A DNA stretch of 64,000 bases from Cristatella mucedo. Its lineage: Eukaryota; Bryozoa; Phylactolaemata; Cristatellidae. The stretch is from positions 5,602,001 to 5,666,000 of the forward strand of contig WPIO01000001.1 in assembly GCA_009760855.2 (NCBI GenBank). Reading direction: 5' to 3'. Positions 1-9,150 of the stretch are shown one piece after another (position 1 is the stretch's first letter; every line of letters begins with the position of its first letter). Below the pieces are notes generated by a model, which was not told where the DNA came from, did not search any database, and saw only the letters and a list, made by a program, of their open reading frames with translations. The translations under genes and the position numbers were made by a program.

Positions 1-104
1 AGTATTCCTTCATCGGGTGAGCTACGCTGTGCTTCTTCGCACGCTTCCCGGTAAAGAAGCACGACTGGCAGAGACTGAAGTTGAAGCACCTCAAACAGCG
101 GTAC
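1..104 (-). CDS. DMD: Dystrophin exon w40 (3' cut by window edge): rest of ZZ zinc finger
   Basis: At least 104 nt, acceptor CATCGCAG, phase 2 start completing Arg. [20 protein letters not shown] is the core of a ZZ finger with its CxxC ligands. [12 protein letters not shown] places the two zinc-binding His four residues apart, where human has HKMH. The exon runs off the left edge; the syntrophin-binding C-terminus is beyond it. Confidence 0.97.
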
Positions 105-2976
105 CTGCGATGGGAAAAGTGAAGACGAAACAGGATGAGCAGGATCAACCGAAACGTGACAACCAAACAGTCGGATCAACTTCCCGGCGAATTCCGGGCA
201 TGCAAGAATGATGTGGCAACCGTACTGCACGGCCCTGCATAGCTGGGGTACTCGGTGCACCACATTGGCAGAGGCAGCTCACAGCGATGTAAAGAAAATT
301 GCAAGGAGAGGTAGCACAAAACGTCGAAAGTTAGACGATGACAGACCCGATAGCATTAGACGATAGCAGCTGAACTTGACTTGGGTTAAGTATAACGAGC
401 TCAAGCAGACTACTCCCGATCAAGCCGGGTATATACTCGAGAGCCATTCTCCGTGCGTGCTTTCAAATCCCAGCGGTCTTCACTTGCACGCAGAGCATGC
501 ACATGAACATCCATACAAGACCCGTGCATGCGTGCCCGTGCAAATGCACATACGGGCATGCATGCACGAGACGCGACTCTATGGGACATGCTACCTTTTC
601 TAGCATATGCAAAGTGCCCAGCAATCGATTTAGTTCTCTTCGGGTGCTACGCAAATGCCATAGCATTCTTATATATTACAAAAAAGAAGGATAAGGTTTG
701 GGTCCTAAGCAGGAGGTTAGGTATACCAAATAAACGACTGCCAACGTGCATTAAGTATAGGTCAGCTGATGGTCACACGGCAAGAGAAAGCATTATTTAT
801 TGTAGCAACCCGACCGACGACTAAATCCAGCAGCAGGGAAAGCCAGCATGACATGGGCTGGCAGGGTGAAATGGTTGCTATGCAAAGCTCGGTAATAGTG
901 CACTGAGAGTTTCTAGTGCGCACGACAGCTCGCATTCTCAAAATGGCCAAAGTAACACTCAGAGTGACACGACACGACAGCTTCTGGTACAACTAGGAAG
1001 CAGGAGCAAGGATGCACTATCACACGAGCGTGGGCAACAGGCATGAATGCAGTATTAACACATCAGCATTCACATGCAAAACTGCTCACCACAACACAGC
1101 AGCAGGGTGCTCTCAGGCAGCCCATAAGAGATGGGGTGACAACTTATTATCACCAGAATCACTGCTTGAAAGCTAACTCACAGGAAAACGAACTACTTAA
1201 CTCAAAACACGGAATTACAAACAAGTAGCCTGGGCAACCAAGACAATTTTAGGTCCCATCAAGCTGTTGGTATATTTAATCTCTGACCGAGCAGGCCGGT
1301 CATTCAAGCTCCCAACTTTCTATAAAATAAGTTCACCTATGATGACAGAAATTTTCATCAAGCAGTCAAGCAATCTTGGTCAAACCACAAGCAATCCGAA
1401 GAACTCCTCGAGTTATTGTCAGCATTAGGGACACGCAGATTTTGAAGGAGCTCAGCCTTAGGTCAAGTCATCCAGAATGAAATTTTTTTCTCAATTCTTA
1501 GCCCAACGACATGGTGAAAGCAAGAGCTTGGTTCAAGCTGTTCAAGTTCCACTACTGGCTCAGCTTTTGTTAATCTTTTACAAGGCAGCCCGGCGGCGAC
1601 ATACTCTGACATCCGGTAAGGCATGCACTCTCTTCGTTTTACCAGCAATCGGCGAATCTTCAATTTCTAGAGTATGTAGTGCACATATAATTTTAATGAA
1701 TGATGCCGACGCTGATAGCCGTGCAACCAACTGCTATCTTCTGACGGGTCGGCAATGCGAACAGCACAAATCGCTTCCTAAGGGCCAGTGCATCAGGAGA
1801 CGAATAGACTGACTCAGCACAGGATCGGCTGCAAGCTAATGCAGGAGTGGCCAGACGGCAAGGATAAGACTCATCCGAGCAGGCATTGTGCTCACACAAC
1901 AAGAGACACGATCAAATCGCGTGAGCACGACCCGGTCGCCCATCGCAAGCATACCTCAAGGAAACAAACGCAGCACACACACACACATGTACATATACAT
2001 AGCTGCCTTCTTAAAAAACCCCAGGGAGCTCAATCTAGCAGCTTGCTAGCTTGGCAATTTGCGGCTCAATGCAGAAAAGTCACGAATTCCTGATCGGCTA
2101 GACAGGCTGCCAAAGGCATGCAGCCGATCTAAGGAGGTCTGCCACCGTTCCATCCGGATTCAGCCTCCCCTCTACATAACTGGGCGAAGGCAGCCAATCA
2201 AGAACAAGGGTGCGCGAGCTTAGGCCTGCCTGAAACAGGTCCGATTTCCATCGAGTCGCCAATCACAAGCATACGGTGGTATGTGTGTCTAGATGAGGAG
2301 GAACCGAGAACTACGTTTCAAAATCCCGAGCAGTATTGATCTGCTTCGCACCAGTGTGGCTGTCCCTCCATTCTCGGCAGTCTCAGCTGTGCAATGAAGC
2401 CAAGACTTGCATGGCATAGATAAGCTCAAGCAGCACCGCCCTGGCCTGTCGCACTATCTAAGGTGCTAACAGCAGGTCTTGCAAAACAGCAGTCCGATTC
2501 CTTTAAGAGATTTGAGAAGATTGCTCCCTGGGCCCCCCTCCCCGATCTGGCAACAGCATTTGGGCAATGAGCGAGCGTAGGGAGCAGGAGGGAGATTAAA
2601 ACCAGGTCCTCGATCGTTTAGAAAGAATTAGTGAGGCAAAATTGCAATATTGGTTTAGCCTAGTTCCGTGTGGTCCAAGATTGTTTGTTTAACACTCAAT
2701 GTGCAATGCACGTTGTGTTGCTACCATTGCTCTTCCACAAGCAATCTTTTTTTCTGTGTGAAACCCTCTTTAACTTGTAGTTAAGCAGCACTAGAGCCTA
2801 CATGAGCAACTGCTACCAGCTGAGCTAATACATCAGGGCTTCCTGCTGAATTGGCTACAACCAGCAGCGACACAACCGGTGGTGGAATAAAGCAATTAAA
2901 CAGGCTCATTAACAGCAGCAGTGCAAAGGTCAAGCAAACAGTTGGTACAAGGTCATCTTGGTGGCGATCCACTTAC
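105..2976. other. Intron w39/w40
   Basis: 2.9 kb. It holds a SINE-B tail near 600-690 and little else. A short CA stretch near 1976-1986 and mixed-frame short ORFs are not convincing. No other gene seen. Confidence 0.8.
600..690 (+). mobile_element. SINE-B tail fragment
   Basis: Carries the family core: GCAAAGTGCCCAGCAA, a CGATTTAGTTCTCTTCGGGT segment and TATATATTAC at the end. It lacks a recognisable tRNA head and has diverged. Confidence 0.55.
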
Positions 2977-3149
2977 CGAAGGCCAACAATTGGTGACATC
3001 TTGCAGATGCTGCACTTGACACTGTGTGTACATTTTTCTGAAGCAGCCACTCGGTGGAACACATCAATCCATACGAGGGACTGCGGCTCTAGACGAAGCC
3101 AATCCAAGAAATGGTCGACGTCAATCATTGCTTTGACCTCACTGCTGGT
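2977..3149 (-). CDS. DMD: Dystrophin exon w39: EF-region end and first ZZ zinc ligands
   Basis: 173 nt, acceptor GGCTTTCAG, donor GTAAGT, phase 0 to 2. [20 protein letters not shown] and [20 protein letters not shown] match human [20 protein letters not shown] and AAETAKHQAKCNICKECP. The CxxC pair (CSIC) supplies the first ZZ zinc ligands. Confidence 0.98.
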
Positions 3150-3373
3150 CTGAAAGCCGAAGCAAATCGGAACACTTGAGTTGAATGCAAGACAGTTGTG
3201 ACAGTTATAGCAAAACCCAATTCTACGTTAGTAATTTGCACAGCCAGCTACAGTTTTGCTGTTTTGCTGCAGTAGCACTTTTTATTATTCTATCTGCTAC
3301 TTCGTAATAATAAAAACATGGCAACACAGTCTTAACTAAATTAGAGGCCTACACAAGAAAGTGTGATTACATA

Positions 3374-3555
3374 GTGAGCCGTGATGGCACACTAAGTAAG
3401 GCGATTGCTTTTCACGACCTCGGTCCCAAGGTCGTGGGTTACAGTCCTGCGGTGGGCGATCCTTTATTGCCGCTGCAAGTGGCAGTGATAGCCATAAAGG
3501 CTTTTCTGTCGCTATACAAAAGAGGCTGTTTAATCAGCCTGTATCTTTTAAAAGA
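3374..3555 (+). mobile_element. tRNA-derived SINE-A copy
   Basis: Begins GTGAGCCGTGATGGCACACT (A box) and has the CGACCTCGGTCCCAAGGTCG stem-loop. The B box has drifted to GGTTACAGTCC. The body CCGCTGCAAGTGGCAGTGAT and CTGTCGCTATACAAAAGAGG follows. It lies in intron w38/w39, antisense to the gene. Confidence 0.85.
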
Positions 3556-3985
3556 AAGGATAACGGGTTCACAAATCCTAGACTGGTATGTCTTCCTAGA
3601 AGCTTTGGTGGGAAAATGGGCAGGATGATACACGATTCATAATCGAGCGTACGACAACCACTATGCAGGCTCACAGAAAAGAAAATCCCAGCCTTCACCA
3701 TAACAGAAACGGCCGTTTAAGTGACCGGCTGAACGACGGCATTACTGAGGCACAGAAGTCAGCCAACAGAAACACAGCAAGCAGCTTGCTAGTGGTTCTG
3801 CTTGCCGCATTCAGGCTGGGCAACAACAGCGATGGCCACTGCACACAATCGTCAACAACTCGTACCACAAGCAGGCACCGTATCGATCAGGTTTAGATGG
3901 CCACCCTTTTGCACGAGATCGTCTGCTAGCACGCGCTAGACAGTCGGCTCACTGCTGTCTCAGGTGCTCGCTCAGTGAGGCTCAC

Positions 3986-4140
3986 CTGCTCCATACAACT
4001 TCGCACGCTGGCGTCGACGTTGTGACTTCCGAATGCTGCACCCTCGCCCACGTGACGCGGCAGCTGCATGCAGTCGCCAAACAGGCAGCCCAGCATGCGT
4101 TGGTCGATGCGGCTGCAGCTGTCGAGGCTGCGGAAAAGGT
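3986..4140 (-). CDS. DMD: Dystrophin exon w38: EF-hand region 2
   Basis: 155 nt, acceptor CTTTTGCAG, donor GTGAGC, phase 1 to 0. RIDQRMLGCLFGDCMQLPRH, GEGAAFGSHNVDASVRSCME aligns with human [20 protein letters not shown] and [20 protein letters not shown]. Confidence 0.98.
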
Positions 4141-4391
4141 CTGCAAAAGGCACGGGCCAGCTAATGCTGCCAAGAATCGGCCAAGAAGCAGCTGCCGCTG
4201 CTGCTGCCAAACGACGCGCCGGTTAGAGATGGCGGAAAAATCGTATCAGCGCAGGGGGCTGCGCTGACGCGATTTTTCAGCTGAGCACGAGCGACCGCCA
4301 TGAGGGCGGAGAGCCACGTGACAGCTACGACATGCGCTAGGTGCAATGCCTGGCAGTGGCGGCTACAGCGCGAGAGGCCAGGTTCACTCAC

Positions 4392-4700
4392 ACTTGAACT
4401 TCTCTTCGACCGGTGCGCGGCTCATGAGAACGACTGCGGCCTTGAACGAGAGCACGCGCATGCAGCCGTGCCTCGAAAGATCGTACACGTTGAGAAGCCA
4501 GTTAAGCGCCAGGTCGATTCGCAGCGGCACGTCCGGGCTCTCGATGCCGCTACCGCCGCCTCGCCGGCTGTCGTCCTCCGCTTCGAACATGGTGCGCAGG
4601 CACGCACCGATGCTGTCCACGCCGGCGTACCGATCGTTACGAGCGTCCAGCTTGTGCAGGTCGAATGCATGCGCCACGGTGTGCAGGGCCACCGAGTCCA
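4392..4700 (-). CDS. DMD: Dystrophin exon w37: EF-hand region 1
   Basis: 309 nt, acceptor TTCTGCAG, donor GTGAGT, phase 1 to 1. AHAFDLHKLDARNDRYAGVD is followed by a Gly/Ser-rich loop (RRGGGSGIESPDV) slightly longer than in human. Then comes IDLALNWLLNVYDLSRHGCM and RVLSFKAAVVLMSRAPVEEK. This is the dystrophin-type EF-hand platform that completes the beta-dystroglycan binding site. Confidence 0.98.
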
Positions 4701-4841
4701 CTGCAGAACGAGCGCGAGTGCATCAAAAAAGTGGGTGGGACAGTGGGCAGAACGCGTGCGGCCGCGCACGGGACGCGATGGGATCACGAGTTGGTCGCCC
4801 ACGAGCGGCGAGCATGCAGCGCACGCCCGAGCCTAACGTAC

Positions 4842-4978
4842 GCCCGAGGCCTTTCTGGATTGTGCGGAGCTTGAGCGCCGTGCGGTACGCTGAGAATTTG
4901 ACGTCACCGTGCTTGACCAGCTTCTCCATCAGACGGCCCATCTCGGGATGGTCCCATTGCGTCCTCTTCGTGTCGTGG
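4842..4978 (-). CDS. DMD: Dystrophin exon w36: second half of WW domain and EF-region start
   Basis: 137 nt, acceptor CTTTGCAG, donor GTACGT, phase 2 to 1. HDTKRTQWDHPEMGRLMEKL and VKFSAYRTALKLRTIQKGLG match human [20 protein letters not shown] and [20 protein letters not shown]. Confidence 0.98.
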
Positions 4979-5267
4979 CTGCAAAGCGTGCGTGCAGCAG
5001 TGAGAAAATAGGACAAACTGCAGCAACGGCAGGTCTGCGTGTGGCCGCAAGGGCAGATCGACGATCAGTCCGGGCGATCAGACTTGCAAAAGTGAAGAGA
5101 AAAGAGATGCCACATCCACCGCCCACCCCACCCCCACAGACACGTCACAGGGCACACAGTCGGTGGCAACGTCAGAGCTTCCTCGCAGTGCTCTGCTTGC
5201 AGCAATCAGCATCCATCCCAGCAGACCATCTAAGCTCGGCCTGTGTCGGCGTCTTGCCAAGCCGGAG

Positions 5268-5394
<127 letters not shown>

Positions 5395-5421
5395 AGACAC
5401 CGGATCCAGCGAGCTGCTTAC

Positions 5422-5482
5422 TTAATGTAATATGGCACTCCGGTGGCCGTCACTGTTCTCTCGTAAGGATGCCGCACCGACC
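5422..5482 (-). CDS. DMD: Dystrophin exon w35: first half of WW domain
   Basis: 61 nt, acceptor GCTTTCAG, donor GTAAGC, phase 1 to 2. SVRHPYERTVTATGVPYYIN corresponds to human SVQGPWERAISPNKVPYYIN; the first WW tryptophan is replaced by Tyr. With hinge 4 the WW domain helps bind the Pro-Tyr motif of beta-dystroglycan. The intron just downstream begins a ~120-bp (CU)n run, as transcribed, about 28 nt from the donor. Confidence 0.96.
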
Positions 5483-5614
5483 CTGAAAGCAAGCAGACAA
5501 AGTCATTTTTCTTCTTAAATCTTCTGCATAAGCCAAACAAAGATTTGGACATGCAGGTTTGGACACGCAGGCTCTAAAATGAGCCACAAACAAGAAAAAA
5601 CAGGAGCCGCTTAC

Positions 5615-5709
5615 CTGACAGAAAATCCTTGAGGAGTGGCCCAAACTCTTGCACGACGACTTCAAGCTCCTTAATTCTGCTGTCAACATCCTTGCAGAGA
5701 TTGGAGACC
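5615..5709 (-). CDS. DMD: Dystrophin exon w34: R24 helix C, into hinge 4
   Basis: 95 nt, acceptor CTTCGTAG, donor GTAAGC, phase 2 to 1. VDSRIKELEVVVQEFGPLLK and DFLS align with human VEDRVRQLHEAHRDFGPASQ and HFLS. Confidence 0.94.
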
Positions 5710-6160
5710 CTACGAAGTTAGTGAGGCAGCGCTCAAGAAATTCACGAACACAAGTGCGATCGAACGATGAACAGCGAAGTGCAGGGATAGTACATATGGC
5801 AGCCAAGCAGTAGCTGTGCGACTGATGATGGCATGATTCAATATTGGCAATATCGCAATATTCGTGCTAAGAGAGCTGGCGAAAATTATGATAACAACAG
5901 GTCAGCAGAAAAAATTTGAAAGTGGAACATCGAGATCGGTCGGCTTGAGACCAGTCAAAGTTAGTAATAATAATAATAATAATAATAATTCACTTGATAA
6001 AGTAAAAGTTCAGCATACTTAGATCTAACGATGAAGGCCACACGAGACCGAATGAAGGAGCAAGCCAAGACAGATGCCATCAAACTGCACTCAAAAGGAA
6101 GTCTCGCGGCACGAAGGGCAGCAGAGAAAGAGAAATAAAGAGATAGATATAGAGGGACGG

Positions 6161-6327
6161 AGAGGAAGGGAGGGAGGGAGGGAGGGAGGGAGGGAGGGAG
6201 GGAGGGAGGGAGGGAGGGAGGGAGGGAGGGAAGGAGGGAGGGAGGGAGGGAGGGAGGGAGGGGGAGGGAGGGAGGGAGGGAGGGAGGGAGGGAGGGAGGG
6301 AGGGAGGGAGGGAGGGAGGGAGGGAGG
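6161..6327. repeat. (GGGA)n microsatellite
   Basis: About 167 bp of GGGA units, with one AAGG and one GGGGGA interruption. It is G-rich on the plus strand, so C-rich in the transcript. Confidence 0.96.
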
Positions 6328-6464
6328 TAGAGAGGTGCAGATAAGGCAGACAGCTTGAGAGAATGAGGCATTTTCTATGATCGGCTCATACAGTTTAACA
6401 GTTAATTCACTCAAGCGCCATTAAGAAAGACTGGACCTCATAAGAGACGTCTTCTTCTAGTGAA

Positions 6465-6555
6465 TATTAACAATAATAATAATAATAAATTTGATAAAAC
6501 ACCTTCAGAGAGCTCTATCTCTTTCTAGGTGCTTTACATTTGCTGCAAAAGAAGC
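6465..6555 (-). mobile_element. SINE-B tail with (ATT)n end
   Basis: On the plus strand it reads AATAATAATAATAAA, then GAGAGCTCTATCTCTTTCTA and GGTGCTTTACATTTGCTGC. This is the reverse of the SINE-B tail. Confidence 0.7.
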
Positions 6556-6995
6556 ACGATAAAAAACCAGGCACTAGCTGTCTGAGACGCAGGTCACAAG
6601 AGCCAATATTAGCTTGCCCTAGTAAATGCCTCAGTGCCGCGTCAGTACTTGGACACAAGTATGTGCTGAGCACACGATTACTCAAGGCCTGCACAAAAGC
6701 CATCCCTCCGAAGGCTCGTACTACTGTCCCATCGAAAGCTGATCGTCCCGTTTTTGTCGCAGCAGGCAGCCCCCCCCCCCGAAGACTCTGGATCAGCCAC
6801 TGCAGCCATTCGTCAAGCAGCATTGTATGCTACACGAGGCAAGACGATGCGCAAGGATCGAGTTCACGTCTCATGCATTCCACGCGGCTCTCGCTGCTGC
6901 CAACAACTGGCTCTGCTGCTCAGCCGGTCCCCTAATATCGCCGAGATAAGGCAGCCACAGCCAAACCCCCTAACATCCCCTTCTATTTGGCCCAC

Positions 6996-7384
6996 CTGGT
7001 CTTCAGCTGCACGACCTTGTCCTTATTCATCGTCCCTCTAGGATTGTCCAGCCTGTCCCGGGCGTCGGTCAGCTTCTGCCACACGCCCCTGGCAGCAAAC
7101 AGCTCGCCCTCGATTTCGGCGACCGCCAGCTCGCCGACGGGTCGCCAGCTGCTGGCCACAATGGCCTCGAGCTCCTCAAGCAGCAAAGCCATGTCGGCAG
7201 CAGTCGCAAGGTCAGGAGCCGCGGCGGCGGGCGGCGGCGACGGCGGCAGCAGCAGGGTCTCTCTTCGAGCCCAAGGCATCGTTCCACTTGGCGCTCAGCT
7301 GGCGCAGGCGACGGCGAGCATCCTTGACCAGGCGCTTGATAGTGTCGCCTGGGCCATGCTCGCCCGGCGCCGGCGGCAGCAGCC
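6996..7384 (-). CDS. DMD: Dystrophin exon w33: R23 helix C and R24 helices A-B, with a one-base frame slip
   Basis: 389 nt, acceptor CGTCGACAG, donor GTGGGC. The 5' part reads KRLVKDARRRLRQLSAKWND in the frame set by w32. The 3' part reads LLEELEAIVASSWRPVGELA, equivalent to human LRQAEVIKGSWQPVGDLL, but in the +1 frame. The Trp-to-Trp spacing is as in human, and no GT-AG intron fits between. The switch lies between about 7190 and 7275, in a GC-rich CTG/CCG stretch. One surplus base explains it, and the downstream frame gives exactly the phase 2 end required by w34. Assembly error is the simplest cause; a real allele or altered gene is possible. Confidence 0.88.
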
Positions 7385-7929
7385 CTGTCGACGGTGAAGC
7401 GTGCACGACACGTGAGCGACTCGCGACCGAGCGTCCGTCCTCGAGAGCTGCCTTCTGAGCCCCAGAAACCTAAGTGGTGGCTGGCTAGCTAGCTAGCAAG
7501 CTAGGTCAAAGTTTTGCCGGAAAAGCCCGCGCACACGAGACAGTTGCGAGAAAAGCCACAGCGATTGCGGGAAAGGCATGCTGCTGTTCCAGACTGAGAC
7601 GCTAGACAGGTGCAGCAGTATAAGGGGGGGGGGTAAGAGCACAGGATAACCGCAGACACACTCAAGAGAGGTTAGAGGACCCTACCTCAACCGACGGGGT
7701 GGGGGGAAGCAGAGGCCCCGGCGCTAGCTCAGCAGGCCGATTCAGCCGACCCTAGTCAAAGTTAAGGTTTGCCCCACATCACTAACAAATCCGGGGCACC
7801 CCTCTAGGGAAGAGGGGCAAAGCTAGCATTTGGCGATGGCTGTGCAGCCGACGACGATGAAACAAATAACGCGCACGGTGCTCCGCTCTGCTCTTTGCGC
7901 CGCTGCCGTGCACCGCAGCGCTCTCGTAC
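7385..7929. other. Intron w32/w33, nothing recognised
   Basis: 545 bp without a repeat family or further exon that I could support. It has a short G run near 7624-7632 and overlapping GCTAGC motifs near 7482-7500. Confidence 0.7.
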
Positions 7930-8135
7930 CGTTGGTCGGGCCATCGCTGCTGCTGCTGGCAGCGCTCAGGCGCTGGCCGGCGCGTGCCAAGCATGAGCGG
8001 CCGGCGCTCAGTGTGCACTCCACCTCTGCACGCCTCACGTCCACCTCCTCGGGCGGAGAGCCAGCGGCCTCCTTGGAGGCCAGCCAGTCGATGAGCCGCT
8101 GACAGGTCGCCGTCACCGTTACCCACTCATCGGGG
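7930..8135 (-). CDS. DMD: Dystrophin exon w32: repeat like R23, helices A-B
   Basis: 206 nt, donor GTACGA, phase 2 to 1. PDEWVTVTATCQRLIDWLAS matches human SDQWKRLHLSLQELLVWLQL. Two acceptor AGs lie 4 nt apart (GCAGTCAG). Only the downstream one gives the phase 2 start that w31 needs and completes Ser to give RSAS-PDEW, mirroring human EASSDQW. Confidence 0.93.
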
Positions 8136-8504
8136 CTGACTGCAGACGGCTGGCTGCTAGAAGAAGGAAGAGCCGTGCATGTGCCATGGGCCTAAGCATG
8201 AAAGCCTCTTTGGCTGCACTCTAAGCAGGGACTACGGTGGCAGCGATGGCCTCCTGCTGCACTGCTGACACAAAGGAGGCTGCGAGACGAAGACCTTTGC
8301 TGAGGTCTCTCTACTGAGCAACCCCGTGTCCACGAGGCAGCTTCGGTAGCAGCCGAGGTGATCCATTTGGTTGCAGCAAGTAAGGGTTAAACTAATCGAA
8401 TCGAATGCTTGTGGTCACCAGACAGCAACGCTTCGAAAAGCTTGCCAATGTTAGTTCGGGATGTCAGTTCCTACGTCTGCGGCATTTCCATAGCACAATC
8501 CTTG

Positions 8505-8685
8505 GATAAATAAAATCCTAGCTGAATAAACAGCCTCTTTTTGTTTAGCAACAGAAGAGCCTTTATGGCTATCACCACCGCTTGCAGTGGCGATAAAGAA
8601 TCGCCCACCGCAGGATTCGAACCCACGACCTCGGGACCGAGGTCGTGAAAGCAACCGCCTTACCTAGTGTGCCATCACGGCTCAC
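8505..8685 (-). mobile_element. tRNA-derived SINE-A, best preserved copy
   Basis: On the minus strand it starts GTGAGCCGTGATGGCACACT, with an A box around 8658-8674 and a perfect B box GGTTCGAATCC at 8613-8623. A body of about 80 bp ends in a T/A-rich tail (TTTTATTTATCC). It is in sense orientation to the host gene. Confidence 0.92.
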
Positions 8686-8739
8686 CATGCAGCCTTATCT
8701 ATGCACAACGCAGGACAGTTGCTTTCACTGACGATCTTC

Positions 8740-9150
8740 CTTGTACTCCCGCTCGCCTTCTCTCACCTCAGATCACCTTTGTCTTTCCCATCTCCCTCAG
8801 TTTCTACCCATCTTCAGTCTATATGTCTGCATATTACATCTTTCCTGTTCTATGTTTACGTCTCCTTTTCCATTTCCTTTTTTTCTCTTTTTTTTCTGTT
8901 TCCCTTTGTCTTTTTCCTGCACGTCTCGTCTTTGTCAGTCAGTCAGTCTCTCTACGCAGTGCTTCTCTCACCCTCCTCCCTGCAGTCGCATGTGCGTCTG
9001 CAGGCCAACGTTTCTTGCTTTTCCCTCACGACTGTCTGCTTTGTGCCCTCTCGTAGCTTCAGCTCTCTGGCCCATAGTGAAGTACTCTCTTCGCCTCTCT
9101 CCTCCTCTTGCCCAAACCCGAAGTCGCCGTTGCTTAGCAGAACTCTTTTC
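8740..9150. repeat. Pyrimidine-rich low-complexity tract
   Basis: About 400 bp strongly enriched in C and T on the plus strand, without a regular unit. The long Ser/Leu/Phe-rich ORFs across it are composition artefacts. Confidence 0.7.

Larger units (their letters stand above)
5710..6995. other. Intron w33/w34
   Basis: Contains an (AAT)n run at about 5963-5989, the GGGA array at 6161-6327, a SINE-B tail at about 6465-6555 and a C run near 6771-6780. Nothing else recognisable. Confidence 0.8.

Noticed and set aside
4300-5011. Long plus-strand ORFs (178 and 221 codons)
   Set aside because: They lie antisense to the secure EF-hand and WW exons; the GC-rich third positions of those exons keep the antisense frames open.
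8585-8685. A functional tRNA gene
   Set aside because: Has A and B boxes, but the aminoacyl-stem ends do not pair and the sequence continues into a SINE body shared by other copies.
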